From a virus: a stretch of 35,067 nt of DNA. Below are positions 1-6,597 of the stretch, in pieces. The translations under genes were made by a program, and so were the position numbers. The stretch lies in the IMG/VR virus record IMGVR_UViG_3300025146_000040, positions 1 through 35,067 of that record; one strand, 5' to 3'. The notes beneath the pieces were generated by a model. That model was not told the origin of the DNA. It was given only the letters and a program-made list of their open reading frames with translations, and made no database searches. Positions within the stretch are counted from its first letter, which is position 1, and every line of letters starts with the position of its first letter.

Positions 1-614
1 GTGTTGGCCGCATCGCGGCTGAGAAACAGATCGGTCGATCCCGAAAAATCAGCCGCACTATTCCACGCGAACGAGACATCGCTTGCCGCCGTAAAGTTGC
101 TGGGCGCCGTCCGTACAATACGATTTCCGCCTGCCACGAACATAAACGTGCTGGTGCCAGATCGAAAGACGCCCGTTCCTGTATCAGCGGCAAACGTCAG
201 ACTCGGCGTGTCTACCGCGCCATCTGGCACCAACATCCTGATGCCACTCAGGCTCAGCGCCGTCACCCCCGTGTTCGACGAGACCACCGCCGTGTTCGCG
301 GTGTCGTCTAGGTTGATCGTCAGGTCTTCGTCGCTGCCGTCGCCCAGGCCTAGGAGTGTGAGCGCCCCGTCGCCATCAGACGAGAGCCGCACGCCGGCGG
401 GGTTGAGGTTGAGCGAGTCGCCCGCCTGGAGTTGTATGATGTCGGCGGCCGCGCGCTCGAAGCAGGCATCCTGATTGGTCGCATCGACACAGAGCGTGGC
501 GGCGGCGCCCGTGAGTTCCGCCCCGCGCTCGATGAAGACCTGCGCCCGTGCGGCCAGCGACAGCCCCGCCAGCACGGCGAGGCTCAGCACGACGGTCTGG
601 CGCCAGGACTTCAT
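1..614 (-). CDS. Fibre-like virion protein with signal peptide (3' end beyond window)
   Basis: An open minus-strand frame runs from ATG 614 to the window edge without a stop, at least 204 residues. It starts 2 nt after the stop of the 617-979 gene. The first ~25 residues (MKSWRQTVVLSLAVLAGLSL, then AARAQ) form a Sec signal peptide with a likely cut after ARA or AQ. The rest is Ser/Thr/Asp/Gly-rich, with repeats such as SLTFAADTGTGVFRSGTSTF that resemble the 'tail-spike/fibre' beta repeats of phage adhesins. Two Cys lie near residues 42 and 50. No catalytic motif is visible. Placement at the end of the head gene cluster suits a receptor-binding or decoration protein, but a signal peptide on such a protein is unusual. 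Family assignment is inference. Confidence 0.75.
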   Translation of the reverse strand, partial: MKSWRQTVVLSLAVLAGLSLAARAQVFIERGAELTGAAATLCVDATNQDACFERAAADIIQLQAGDSLNLNPAGVRLSSDGDGALTLLGLGDGSDEDLTINLDDTANTAVVSSNTGVTALSLSGIRMLVPDGAVDTPSLTFAADTGTGVFRSGTSTFMFVAGGNRIVRTAPSNFTAASDVSFAWNSAADFSGSTDLFLSRDAAN

Positions 615-616
615 CG

Positions 617-979
617 TCAGTTATTCCGGTCGAGGTAGCAGTGGATCTTCAGCACCCCGCTCGTGCCGCCCGTGCGAATCGCGCGAAACGCCGCCATGAA
701 CGCGGCGCCGCGGACGGTCAGGAGATCGCCCACGTCGAGGAGTTGGCCCTCGGTGCTGGTCGGGTCCGTGCCGTCCCAGCGGAACCGGACTTGGGCCGTT
801 TCCAGCCGCATCTGGCAGGCGGTCTGCGGGGGCCGACCGGCGGGATTCCGAATCGCGGCCGTGATCCCGAGGGCGGTCGTGGCGACCGTCACGCTTTCGT
901 ACGTGACGTGATCTTGCGCCCACGCGGGTGGGGCCAGCAGCAGCGCCCCCGTCAGCGCGAGCGCGCACATCCGTCGCAT
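617..979 (-). CDS. Small exported protein of the structural cluster
   Basis: A 120-residue protein starting at ATG 979, preceded by a good SD (AAAGGAG, 6-nt spacer). The N-terminus MRRMCALALTGALLLAPPAW, then AQ, is a classic Sec signal peptide with an AWA|Q-type cleavage site. The mature part (~100 residues) is beta-rich and contains phrases such as RNPAGRPPQTACQMRLETAQ and HCYLDRNN, with one Cys pair that could form a disulfide after export. I do not recognise the family. It sits between a small membrane protein (997-1344) and the fibre-like gene, and is translated with them. A longer in-frame extension to 1282 exists, but the SD and signal peptide support 979. Confidence 0.75.
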   Translation of the reverse strand: MRRMCALALTGALLLAPPAWAQDHVTYESVTVATTALGITAAIRNPAGRPPQTACQMRLETAQVRFRWDGTDPTSTEGQLLDVGDLLTVRGAAFMAAFRAIRTGGTSGVLKIHCYLDRNN

Positions 980-996
980 GGCAGACTCCTTTACGC

Positions 997-1344
997 TTAC
1001 GGGCTCGGCGGGGCGGCCTGGGCCGACGCCGGAACCGGGGGTTGGACCGGGGCGGCCTGGGCGCGGGCGCTGGCTTCGCGCACGGCCGCGACATACCGCG
1101 CCTGCTCGCGCACGCTGGCGTAATCGCGCACGAACCACCCGACCGCCGCCAGCGCGAACAGCGTCACGAGGCCCCACTTGACGCCGAGGAGCACGCCCTC
1201 TTGGACGCTCCGCACGACGCGGGTCCCGAACGACTCCGTCAGCCGCATCTGGGCCAGTATCGGCTGCCCGCCACCCCGCCACGGGGGGCCCTCGACTGGC
1301 GATGTGGTGGCCTGGAATTCAGCGGCGTCCATCGTGTCCTTCAT
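997..1344 (-). CDS. Small membrane protein of the structural cluster
   Basis: A 115-residue protein from ATG 1344 (an alternative ATG at 1332 has AAGGA just upstream). It has a polar N-terminus of ~45 residues, one transmembrane helix at about residues 50-70 (VLLGVKWGLVTLFALAAVGW), a short charged stretch and a Pro/Ala-rich tail. This is the topology of a bitopic anchor. It starts 3 nt after the stop of the 1348-2346 gene and ends 17 nt before the next start, so it belongs to the same transcript. No known family is recognised; it could be a holin-like or a virion-assembly membrane factor. Confidence 0.65.
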   Translation of the reverse strand: MKDTMDAAEFQATTSPVEGPPWRGGGQPILAQMRLTESFGTRVVRSVQEGVLLGVKWGLVTLFALAAVGWFVRDYASVREQARYVAAVREASARAQAAPVQPPVPASAQAAPPSP

Positions 1345-1347
1345 GCG

Positions 1348-2346
1348 TCACGGTCCCAGCTTCAACACCGGCATGAGGATGTCGGCGGTGGTCAACGCGC
1401 CGGTCGTGGTGGCAGGATTGGCGGCCACGCACGCATTCGCCGCCGTCCCGATCGTGACCGCCCCGAGGTTGTAGACGTCAATGGCCTCGTCATCAATCGG
1501 ATCCCCCGCGACGAACGCGATCCCGGAGGCATCCCCTGAGCACACCCCAATCCGATACATGCCGGGCCCCAGCGTCACATCCGTCACGTTGAGCGTGAGA
1601 TCCGCGGTCGCGGTGAAATCCGCGCTCGTGCCTTCCGTGAGTTGCGCCCCCGCATCGGCGTCTTCGTAAATCGCCACGCCCAAGAGGTCGTCGCCCGCCG
1701 CGATGTCCCCGCCCTGCGTCCCCCTGGCGTACACATTAGCGACCGTAATCCACTGGGGCACGTAGACCCGGTAGACGTACATGACGTTGTCGGCCATCGT
1801 CAGGTCATTGTCGGTCGCGGCAATCCCGAACGGCGGCATGATGAAGACCCCGCCGGTCACGTCGGCGGCGATGTTCGTCATCGGACGGTAGGTGCCCACG
1901 AGATCGTCGGCCCAACTGATGGTGAGGTCAGCCGTGATATCCGCCACCGTCAGCGTGAGTTCAGACGCATCAGCGGTGGCACCCTCAAACCGCAGGCCGT
2001 TCGACACCCCCCAGATCGAATTCGCCACATCAAGATCGTTGGTCGCGAGCGTCGAAAAGAGGAGCGCGGCGGACGCGCTCCCGAACGTGGGGAGGGTCAG
2101 CGTGGTATCCGCCGTCACGCTGGGGACGGCGAGCGTCAGTTCGAAGGCGTCATCCGCCAGCCGATCGGTCCCGCCCTCGAACTTGATGGGACTCGCCCCG
2201 CGGAACGTCCAGACGCCCGAGACAACGGTGTCCTGCAGAGGCAGAAACGCGCCGCCGATACTGACATCTTGGGCGCCGGAATAGGCCGTGGCCCCAAGCA
2301 GCAGTCCAGCAAGCAGCGACACGAAAGGCTTTCGCATGGCGTTCAT
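1348..2346 (-). CDS. Exported beta-rich protein, possible head/tail decoration
   Basis: A 332-residue protein with a signal peptide (MNAMRKPFVSLLAGLLLGAT, then AYSGAQ) and a probable cut near SGA|Q. AAAGGA lies directly upstream, too close to ATG 2346 but 10 nt from the in-frame ATG at 2337, so the true start may be the fourth residue. The mature protein is rich in Thr, Ala and Asp, with repeated 'LTLxVxDxTADxT' phrases (ASELTLTVADITADLTISWA; SVTADTTLTLP; ADLTLNVTDVTLG). This suggests a repetitive beta structure like phage fibres or baseplate decoration. Two Cys near the C-terminus could form a disulfide. The family is not identified. Confidence 0.75.
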   Translation of the reverse strand: MNAMRKPFVSLLAGLLLGATAYSGAQDVSIGGAFLPLQDTVVSGVWTFRGASPIKFEGGTDRLADDAFELTLAVPSVTADTTLTLPTFGSASAALLFSTLATNDLDVANSIWGVSNGLRFEGATADASELTLTVADITADLTISWADDLVGTYRPMTNIAADVTGGVFIMPPFGIAATDNDLTMADNVMYVYRVYVPQWITVANVYARGTQGGDIAAGDDLLGVAIYEDADAGAQLTEGTSADFTATADLTLNVTDVTLGPGMYRIGVCSGDASGIAFVAGDPIDDEAIDVYNLGAVTIGTAANACVAANPATTTGALTTADILMPVLKLGP

Positions 2347-2380
2347 GTCCTTTGTTCAGCGATCGCGGAGACCGCCTCGG

Positions 2381-3601
2381 CTATGGGAGTCTGGTCACCT
2401 CGACCCACTGGACCCGCGCCTCGCTCGACGTCGTGTCGTTCCCGTAGAGGAAGGTCAGGAACGGATTGAGCTGGGTGCCGGCCGTCAGGGTCGTCCCATT
2501 GTTCCCGAGCGGGATTTCGGTCCAGGTCGGGAAGTCATGCACCGTCTGGGAATGCGTGTACGCGCTGGAGTAGTACGCCGAGGGCACGCCCGCCTTGCTC
2601 ACGCAGACCTTGAGCGCCCGCGTTTCCCCGTCCGCCCAGTTCACGCCGGAATCATCGGAGGTCGCGCCGGTTTCGATGTGGAAGATCGACCCGTCTTCCG
2701 AGTTGTAGATCCCCGCGAGGTTGTAGAGCGTGTAAGAGGCCGGCGTGGCGTTGTCGACGAACGCCTCGTTCTGGCGCCAGCCGATCGCGACAAAGTCGGT
2801 CGAGCTGATGTCCGGCAGCAGGATGCTCGCGGCGAAGCACCCGCCCTGCGTGCCGGCCACGAGCACGCCCATGTCCGTGCCCTCAGCCACGCCGAAGATC
2901 ATTTCGACGCCTTCGGCATCGGTCGCCCCGTCATCGGCCGAGAGGTCGAGCACCCCATCCGCGATGAGCCAGGACGACGCCGTCTTGCCCAGTTCCTCGC
3001 GGTATTCGATGATCCCGAGCGGGGAGCCATAGACGACGTTGTCTTCGTCGTCGGTGATGGACTTCGCCGTCATGTCGTCCTGATGGATGAAGTAGCCCTG
3101 ATCGAAGCTGTCCCGGATCGTGAAATCCCGCCACGCCGTCACGGCCGGCGAGAACGACTGGATCTCCATCCAGAACCCGATCTCGCACTCCCACATCCGC
3201 CCGCTGGTCGTATTGATGGCGGGCCGATAGAGGGGCGTCGTGCAGCTCGAGCCGGACACTTGGTCGGCGGTGCCGAACCGCGCGGGCGCCCCCGTCCAGA
3301 CTTTGGCGCCGTTGGGGTGCGGCCGGCTGGCGGTCCCCCCGATCCCGCGCGCGACATTCCAGATCGTCGTGGAACTGCCCACGGCGCTGAGAATCCGCAT
3401 CCGCTCGCGCTCGACATACAGGTCGTGCCCCGCCGCGACGGTCGTGCCGCTGGCGAGGGTGACCGTCGCCGCCTCGGCGGTGGAGACGGCGGCCGCCAGC
3501 GTCGTCGAATTCAGGGTCGTCTGGGCAACGCTCAGCGTGGCCGTCAGCAGAATAGCCAGGGTCATCGCCAGCGACCGCCAGATCGTTGAAGGCTTGGTCA
3601 T
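2381..3601 (-). CDS. Exported virion-cluster protein, 406 aa
   Basis: Start chosen at ATG 3601 (MTKPSTIWRSLAMTLAILLT), with AGGAG about 10 nt upstream. The first 28 residues are a Sec signal peptide ending LSVAQ. The frame is open further upstream, but there it is only the shadow of the coat gene. The mature part starts with a short region (residues ~30-115; LYVERERMRILSAVGSST, RGIGGTASRPHPNG) that looks like phage structural proteins with a 'tail needle/spike head-binding' style. A long beta-rich jelly-roll-like domain follows (RDFTIRDSFDQGYFIHQDD, VALKVCVSK-like strands, ending VQWVEVTRLP), as in carbohydrate-binding or lectin folds. Function is inferred only from position next to the coat gene and from composition. 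Confidence 0.75.
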   Translation of the reverse strand: MTKPSTIWRSLAMTLAILLTATLSVAQTTLNSTTLAAAVSTAEAATVTLASGTTVAAGHDLYVERERMRILSAVGSSTTIWNVARGIGGTASRPHPNGAKVWTGAPARFGTADQVSGSSCTTPLYRPAINTTSGRMWECEIGFWMEIQSFSPAVTAWRDFTIRDSFDQGYFIHQDDMTAKSITDDEDNVVYGSPLGIIEYREELGKTASSWLIADGVLDLSADDGATDAEGVEMIFGVAEGTDMGVLVAGTQGGCFAASILLPDISSTDFVAIGWRQNEAFVDNATPASYTLYNLAGIYNSEDGSIFHIETGATSDDSGVNWADGETRALKVCVSKAGVPSAYYSSAYTHSQTVHDFPTWTEIPLGNNGTTLTAGTQLNPFLTFLYGNDTTSSEARVQWVEVTRLP

Positions 3602-3693
3602 GATGCGTGCGCTCCTGCGTGTGTGACGTGTCTCATGGGCTGAGGCGTCAGGAGACGCCCCAGCCCGTCCGGTTGCCTCTCCGCCGTCCCGCG

Positions 3694-5058
3694 CTACGAC
3701 GCGAGGCGGCACCCCAGCGACTCTCCGCGCAGATCGGCCACCCCGAAGATGACATCGATCCGCGTCAGCCATTGGCCCGACCGCGTCTCGAAGTCGCGGA
3801 CGAACCGCATGGCCAGCCCCGTCTGCTCGTCGCTGATGAGCCCGACCATGTCCTTGCCCTTCGGGCGCGGCAAGTCGGCCATCGCCAGGGTGATGACATC
3901 CCGGTGATGGGCGATGCCCTGCGGCGTCTGCGTGCTCGCCGCCCCGACGACGCTGATGACGGCGTTGTTGGCCGGCGCCGCATCGACGGTCTGGCGCGCG
4001 CCGGAGGTCGTGAGCCCTGGGCTGATCCCGATCGTCTTGTTGCCCGAGCCGTCGGCCGTGACGGGGCCGGTCACCCGCTGTTGCTGGAGCTCCCCGGTGC
4101 TCATGTAATTCGACGGGTTGACGTGATTCGACCCCGCGAGGGTGAGAATGTCGCCCTCGTTGATCACGCTGGTCGTCGCCGTCCAGCCGTCCGTCACCAG
4201 GCTGGTCCCACTCTGGCCGGCCCCGTTCACCAGGGGGGTCCCGGCGAACGCCCCGACGGTGTGCGTGTAGACGTTCTGGCTCATCTGCCACGTGAAGCCG
4301 CCGAACATCCCCATGCGGCCCTTCCGGTACTGCCGCGCGATCTCCTGCGACGCCTGGAACAGCCCCTTGGCCGCATCCACGATGTAGGTCTGCATCCGGC
4401 TGGAGATCGTCATGTAGCGGTGCTCGTCCTGCGGCGCCGCGTTGTCGTCCAGCTTGCTGCCGGCGAGCCCGTACGTCAGCAGCGCCGTGGGGATGGTCCC
4501 CGGGGTCCCGACCGAGTACGGGATCACCTTGGCCGCCTTCTCCATGCACTTCTGGTCGATATACGTGGCGATGCGCGAGACGGCCGGCGCGAGGCACTTG
4601 TCGGAGAAGTTGTCGAGCGAGAGCGTCAGGTCCTTGTTGCTCACTTCCAGGTCGACGCCGAACTCGGTGTCGAGGGTCACCGTGACGGAGGTTTCCTCGA
4701 TCGCCTCAGTCACCATCGCAGACCCCGTGCGCCCCAAGTACCGCGGCGGCTTGCGCACCCGCACGCTATCGCCGTTCCGGCTCGACGCGCCTTCGCCGGA
4801 GAAATAGCTGTCGTACTTGCGGTTGATCGACTTGCAGAAGACGAGGTTGTTCGCCAGGAGCCGCAACGATTCCTTGGTGATGGTGTCCGAGGTCAGGAGG
4901 GTGTTGGCGAAGAACAGGGTCGAGCCGGCGGCGAGCCAGGAGTCGACCAGCCACGTCAGCGCCAGGCCCACGAGTAGGGCGAGTCCAATCCGAGCGGCCC
5001 GAGCGGACGCCGGCAGGTCGTCCCACCAGCGCGAGGACGCGCGTGTACAGATGGTCAT
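3694..5058 (-). CDS. Major capsid protein, P22 coat family, with N-terminal membrane helix
   Basis: 454 residues (P22 coat is ~430). From residue ~51 the protein matches the P22-type coat pattern: ANTLLTSDTITKESLRLLAN, then RKPPRYLG, VTVTLDTEFGVDLEVSNKDL and DKCLAPAVSRIATYID. It would form the icosahedral shell around the scaffold encoded just upstream. The oddity is the first 50 residues, which contain a strong hydrophobic helix (IGLALLVGLALTWLVDSWLA, residues ~24-44) not expected in a coat protein. Normally these proteins start close to the ANTLL motif, but no ATG/GTG/TTG with an SD occurs there. Near 5058 the best SD (GGGGAG) instead precedes a three-codon mini-ORF at 5072 that stops just before the coat ATG. 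The family call is firm; the start is less so. Confidence 0.9.
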   Translation of the reverse strand: MTICTRASSRWWDDLPASARAARIGLALLVGLALTWLVDSWLAAGSTLFFANTLLTSDTITKESLRLLANNLVFCKSINRKYDSYFSGEGASSRNGDSVRVRKPPRYLGRTGSAMVTEAIEETSVTVTLDTEFGVDLEVSNKDLTLSLDNFSDKCLAPAVSRIATYIDQKCMEKAAKVIPYSVGTPGTIPTALLTYGLAGSKLDDNAAPQDEHRYMTISSRMQTYIVDAAKGLFQASQEIARQYRKGRMGMFGGFTWQMSQNVYTHTVGAFAGTPLVNGAGQSGTSLVTDGWTATTSVINEGDILTLAGSNHVNPSNYMSTGELQQQRVTGPVTADGSGNKTIGISPGLTTSGARQTVDAAPANNAVISVVGAASTQTPQGIAHHRDVITLAMADLPRPKGKDMVGLISDEQTGLAMRFVRDFETRSGQWLTRIDVIFGVADLRGESLGCRLAS

Positions 5059-5076
5059 GATCAGTCGTCCATGTCG

Positions 5077-6249
5077 TTACTCCCCGCGAGCCGCTTTGGC
5101 GTCGAGCGCCTCGTTCCGCAGCCGGATGAAATCGGCCGGAGACAGGCGCGGGTCTGTCAGCGAGGCAGCCAGCGAGGCTGTGCGCGCGCCCCCGACCGGC
5201 TCAGGCGGGGGCGGCGCACTGGTGACAGATGAAGTCCCTGGGGACGGAGCCGACGGGGCGCCACCCAGCGACGCTTCGACGCGAGCCAGCCGACGGCTGA
5301 CCTCGTGAGCGTCGCCGACCCAGCGGATGTCCGCGTCGGTGGGCCCGACGCGAACCGGCTGCAAGAGGCCGGCGATCTCACGGCACGCCTCGGGATGGCT
5401 CCCGAGGTAATACAAGAGGTCCCCCGCCAACGGGGACCGTTCGACGAAGTCCCACATCGCCGGGTTCAACGGTAAATCGCTCTGCAAGACCTTGGCGTCG
5501 AAGTCCTCGCCGTACTTGACGTGCGCGGCTTCCTTGCTCGCCAGGAACGCGGCCTCGCGCGTCGCCTGCTCCTGCGCCTGGTGCGCGCGCCACGCCGTCC
5601 GGCGCTGCTCCGCGAGGATCGCGGCGACGGTCTCGCCGGCGACCCGCTCGGCCTCCTCGCGCGTGAGGAGCCCGCTCCGCTTGACGCGCCAATCCTGCCG
5701 GGCGTCGCTGTAGTCTTCGTACGTCGTGTCGGCATGCTCGGCCATCGCCGCCCAGGCATCCCACGTCGGAAAGGTCTCAGGAGGGGCGGCGGCACGGGCG
5801 GCGCCGCCGGCGGGCGCGGGCGCCGGGGCCGGGGCCGGGGCCGGGGCCGGACGTCGCGCTGCGTCGAGTTCGGCCGCCAAGCGCTGCGCCCGCGTTTCCG
5901 CCTCGCGCGCCTTCCGCTCGGTTTCGCGCAGGTCCCACGCCATCTGCGCCAGCCGCGACTGCGGATCGCCCTTGACTTTCTTCGGGCGCTCGCCGGGCTG
6001 GTCGGGGGCCGGCGCGGCGGCCGGCAGGGGCGCAGGGGGCGGGGCCTCTAGAGACGGCCCCTGCGCCAGCGCCGGCGGCGGCGGCGTCTCTGGCGTCGTC
6101 AGCACCCCGCCGAGCGTGGCGGCAATCTGGGTTGGGGTCTCCTCCGTGAACAGCGTCACGCGGTCGACGGTCACCGAGCCGTCGTCATTCAGCACCGCAT
6201 CGGGCGGCGGCGCGGGCGGCGGCGGGGCGGCGGGGGTGTTCTGGTCCAT
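5077..6249 (-). CDS. Scaffolding-like protein
   Basis: About 390 residues from ATG 6249; a longer GTG-start frame to 6345 would run through an intrinsic terminator, so 6249 is preferred. N-terminal ~100 residues are Pro/Ala-rich and disordered. A charged coiled coil follows (RLAQMAWDLRETERKAREAE...), then an Ala-Pro repeat encoded by a GGGGCC hexamer repeat, a second helical part (LLTREEAERVAGETVAAILA) and a short C-terminal helix (SPADFIRLRNEALDAKAARG). High charge, helical repeats and position between portal and coat genes are typical of internal scaffold proteins of P22-like phages. The call rests on context and composition, not on a specific motif. Confidence 0.75.
   Translation of the reverse strand: MDQNTPAAPPPPAPPPDAVLNDDGSVTVDRVTLFTEETPTQIAATLGGVLTTPETPPPPALAQGPSLEAPPPAPLPAAAPAPDQPGERPKKVKGDPQSRLAQMAWDLRETERKAREAETRAQRLAAELDAARRPAPAPAPAPAPAPAGGAARAAAPPETFPTWDAWAAMAEHADTTYEDYSDARQDWRVKRSGLLTREEAERVAGETVAAILAEQRRTAWRAHQAQEQATREAAFLASKEAAHVKYGEDFDAKVLQSDLPLNPAMWDFVERSPLAGDLLYYLGSHPEACREIAGLLQPVRVGPTDADIRWVGDAHEVSRRLARVEASLGGAPSAPSPGTSSVTSAPPPPEPVGGARTASLAASLTDPRLSPADFIRLRNEALDAKAARGE
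5822..5850. repeat. GGGGCC hexanucleotide repeat within the scaffold gene
   Basis: Four perfect GGGGCC units (5825-5848) plus partial units. On the coding strand this gives an alternating Ala-Pro tract. The repeat is GC-only and could change length by slippage; because the unit is 6 bp, the reading frame would be kept. Confidence 0.85.
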
Positions 6250-6264
6250 CGGGGTCTCACCAAC

Positions 6265-6302
6265 AAAAAAGGCTCGGCCGCGCATCAGCGCGATCGAGCC
6301 TT
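6265..6302 (-). terminator. Intrinsic terminator upstream of the scaffold gene
   Basis: On the minus strand AAGGCTCG...CGAGCCTT pairs perfectly (8 bp, with a further CGCGC/GCGCG inner stem), followed by six T (plus-strand A run 6265-6270). It lies between the 6364-6597 gene and the scaffold start at 6249, inside the late operon, so it probably works as a partial terminator or marks a transcript boundary. Confidence 0.8.
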
Positions 6303-6363
6303 CAGGAAGTACCAGCCTCGGCGGGCTGGGGGCCTGTTCAGGCACGCGACACGAGCACGACGC

Positions 6364-6597
6364 TTATTCCATCAGGCCCTCTGAGTCGGTCGGCCGGATC
6401 CGTCCAGTCGCCCTATTGTCAGCCTCCGCCCGCCGCTTGTCAATCCGAATGCGCTCCACGGGTCCCGGGACGGTCAACTCCCGAGGCTCGCCCTCGTGCC
6501 AATGAATCTGGCTCGGCCCGGTATACCGACGCGCCGCGAGGCGCCGCCGCAGTTCCCGCCAGCCGTCGGCGAAGGAGCCGACGTGCCGGTCGCTCAT
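6364..6597 (-). CDS. Small conserved-looking protein downstream of portal
   Basis: 77 residues, start ATG 6597 overlapping the portal stop by 4 bp (ATGA), so it is translationally coupled to the portal gene. The sequence is polar and basic in its middle (WRELRRRLAARRYTGPSQIH, ERIRIDKRRAEADNRATG), with no Cys or membrane helix. I do not recognise it. Its place between portal and scaffold suggests a head-assembly accessory role. Confidence 0.65.
   Translation of the reverse strand: MSDRHVGSFADGWRELRRRLAARRYTGPSQIHWHEGEPRELTVPGPVERIRIDKRRAEADNRATGRIRPTDSEGLME

Noticed and set aside
3607-4977. A 456-residue plus-strand open frame opposite the coat gene
   Set aside because: Antisense shadow; Arg/Pro/His-rich composition and no recognisable domain, while the minus frame encodes a P22-type coat.
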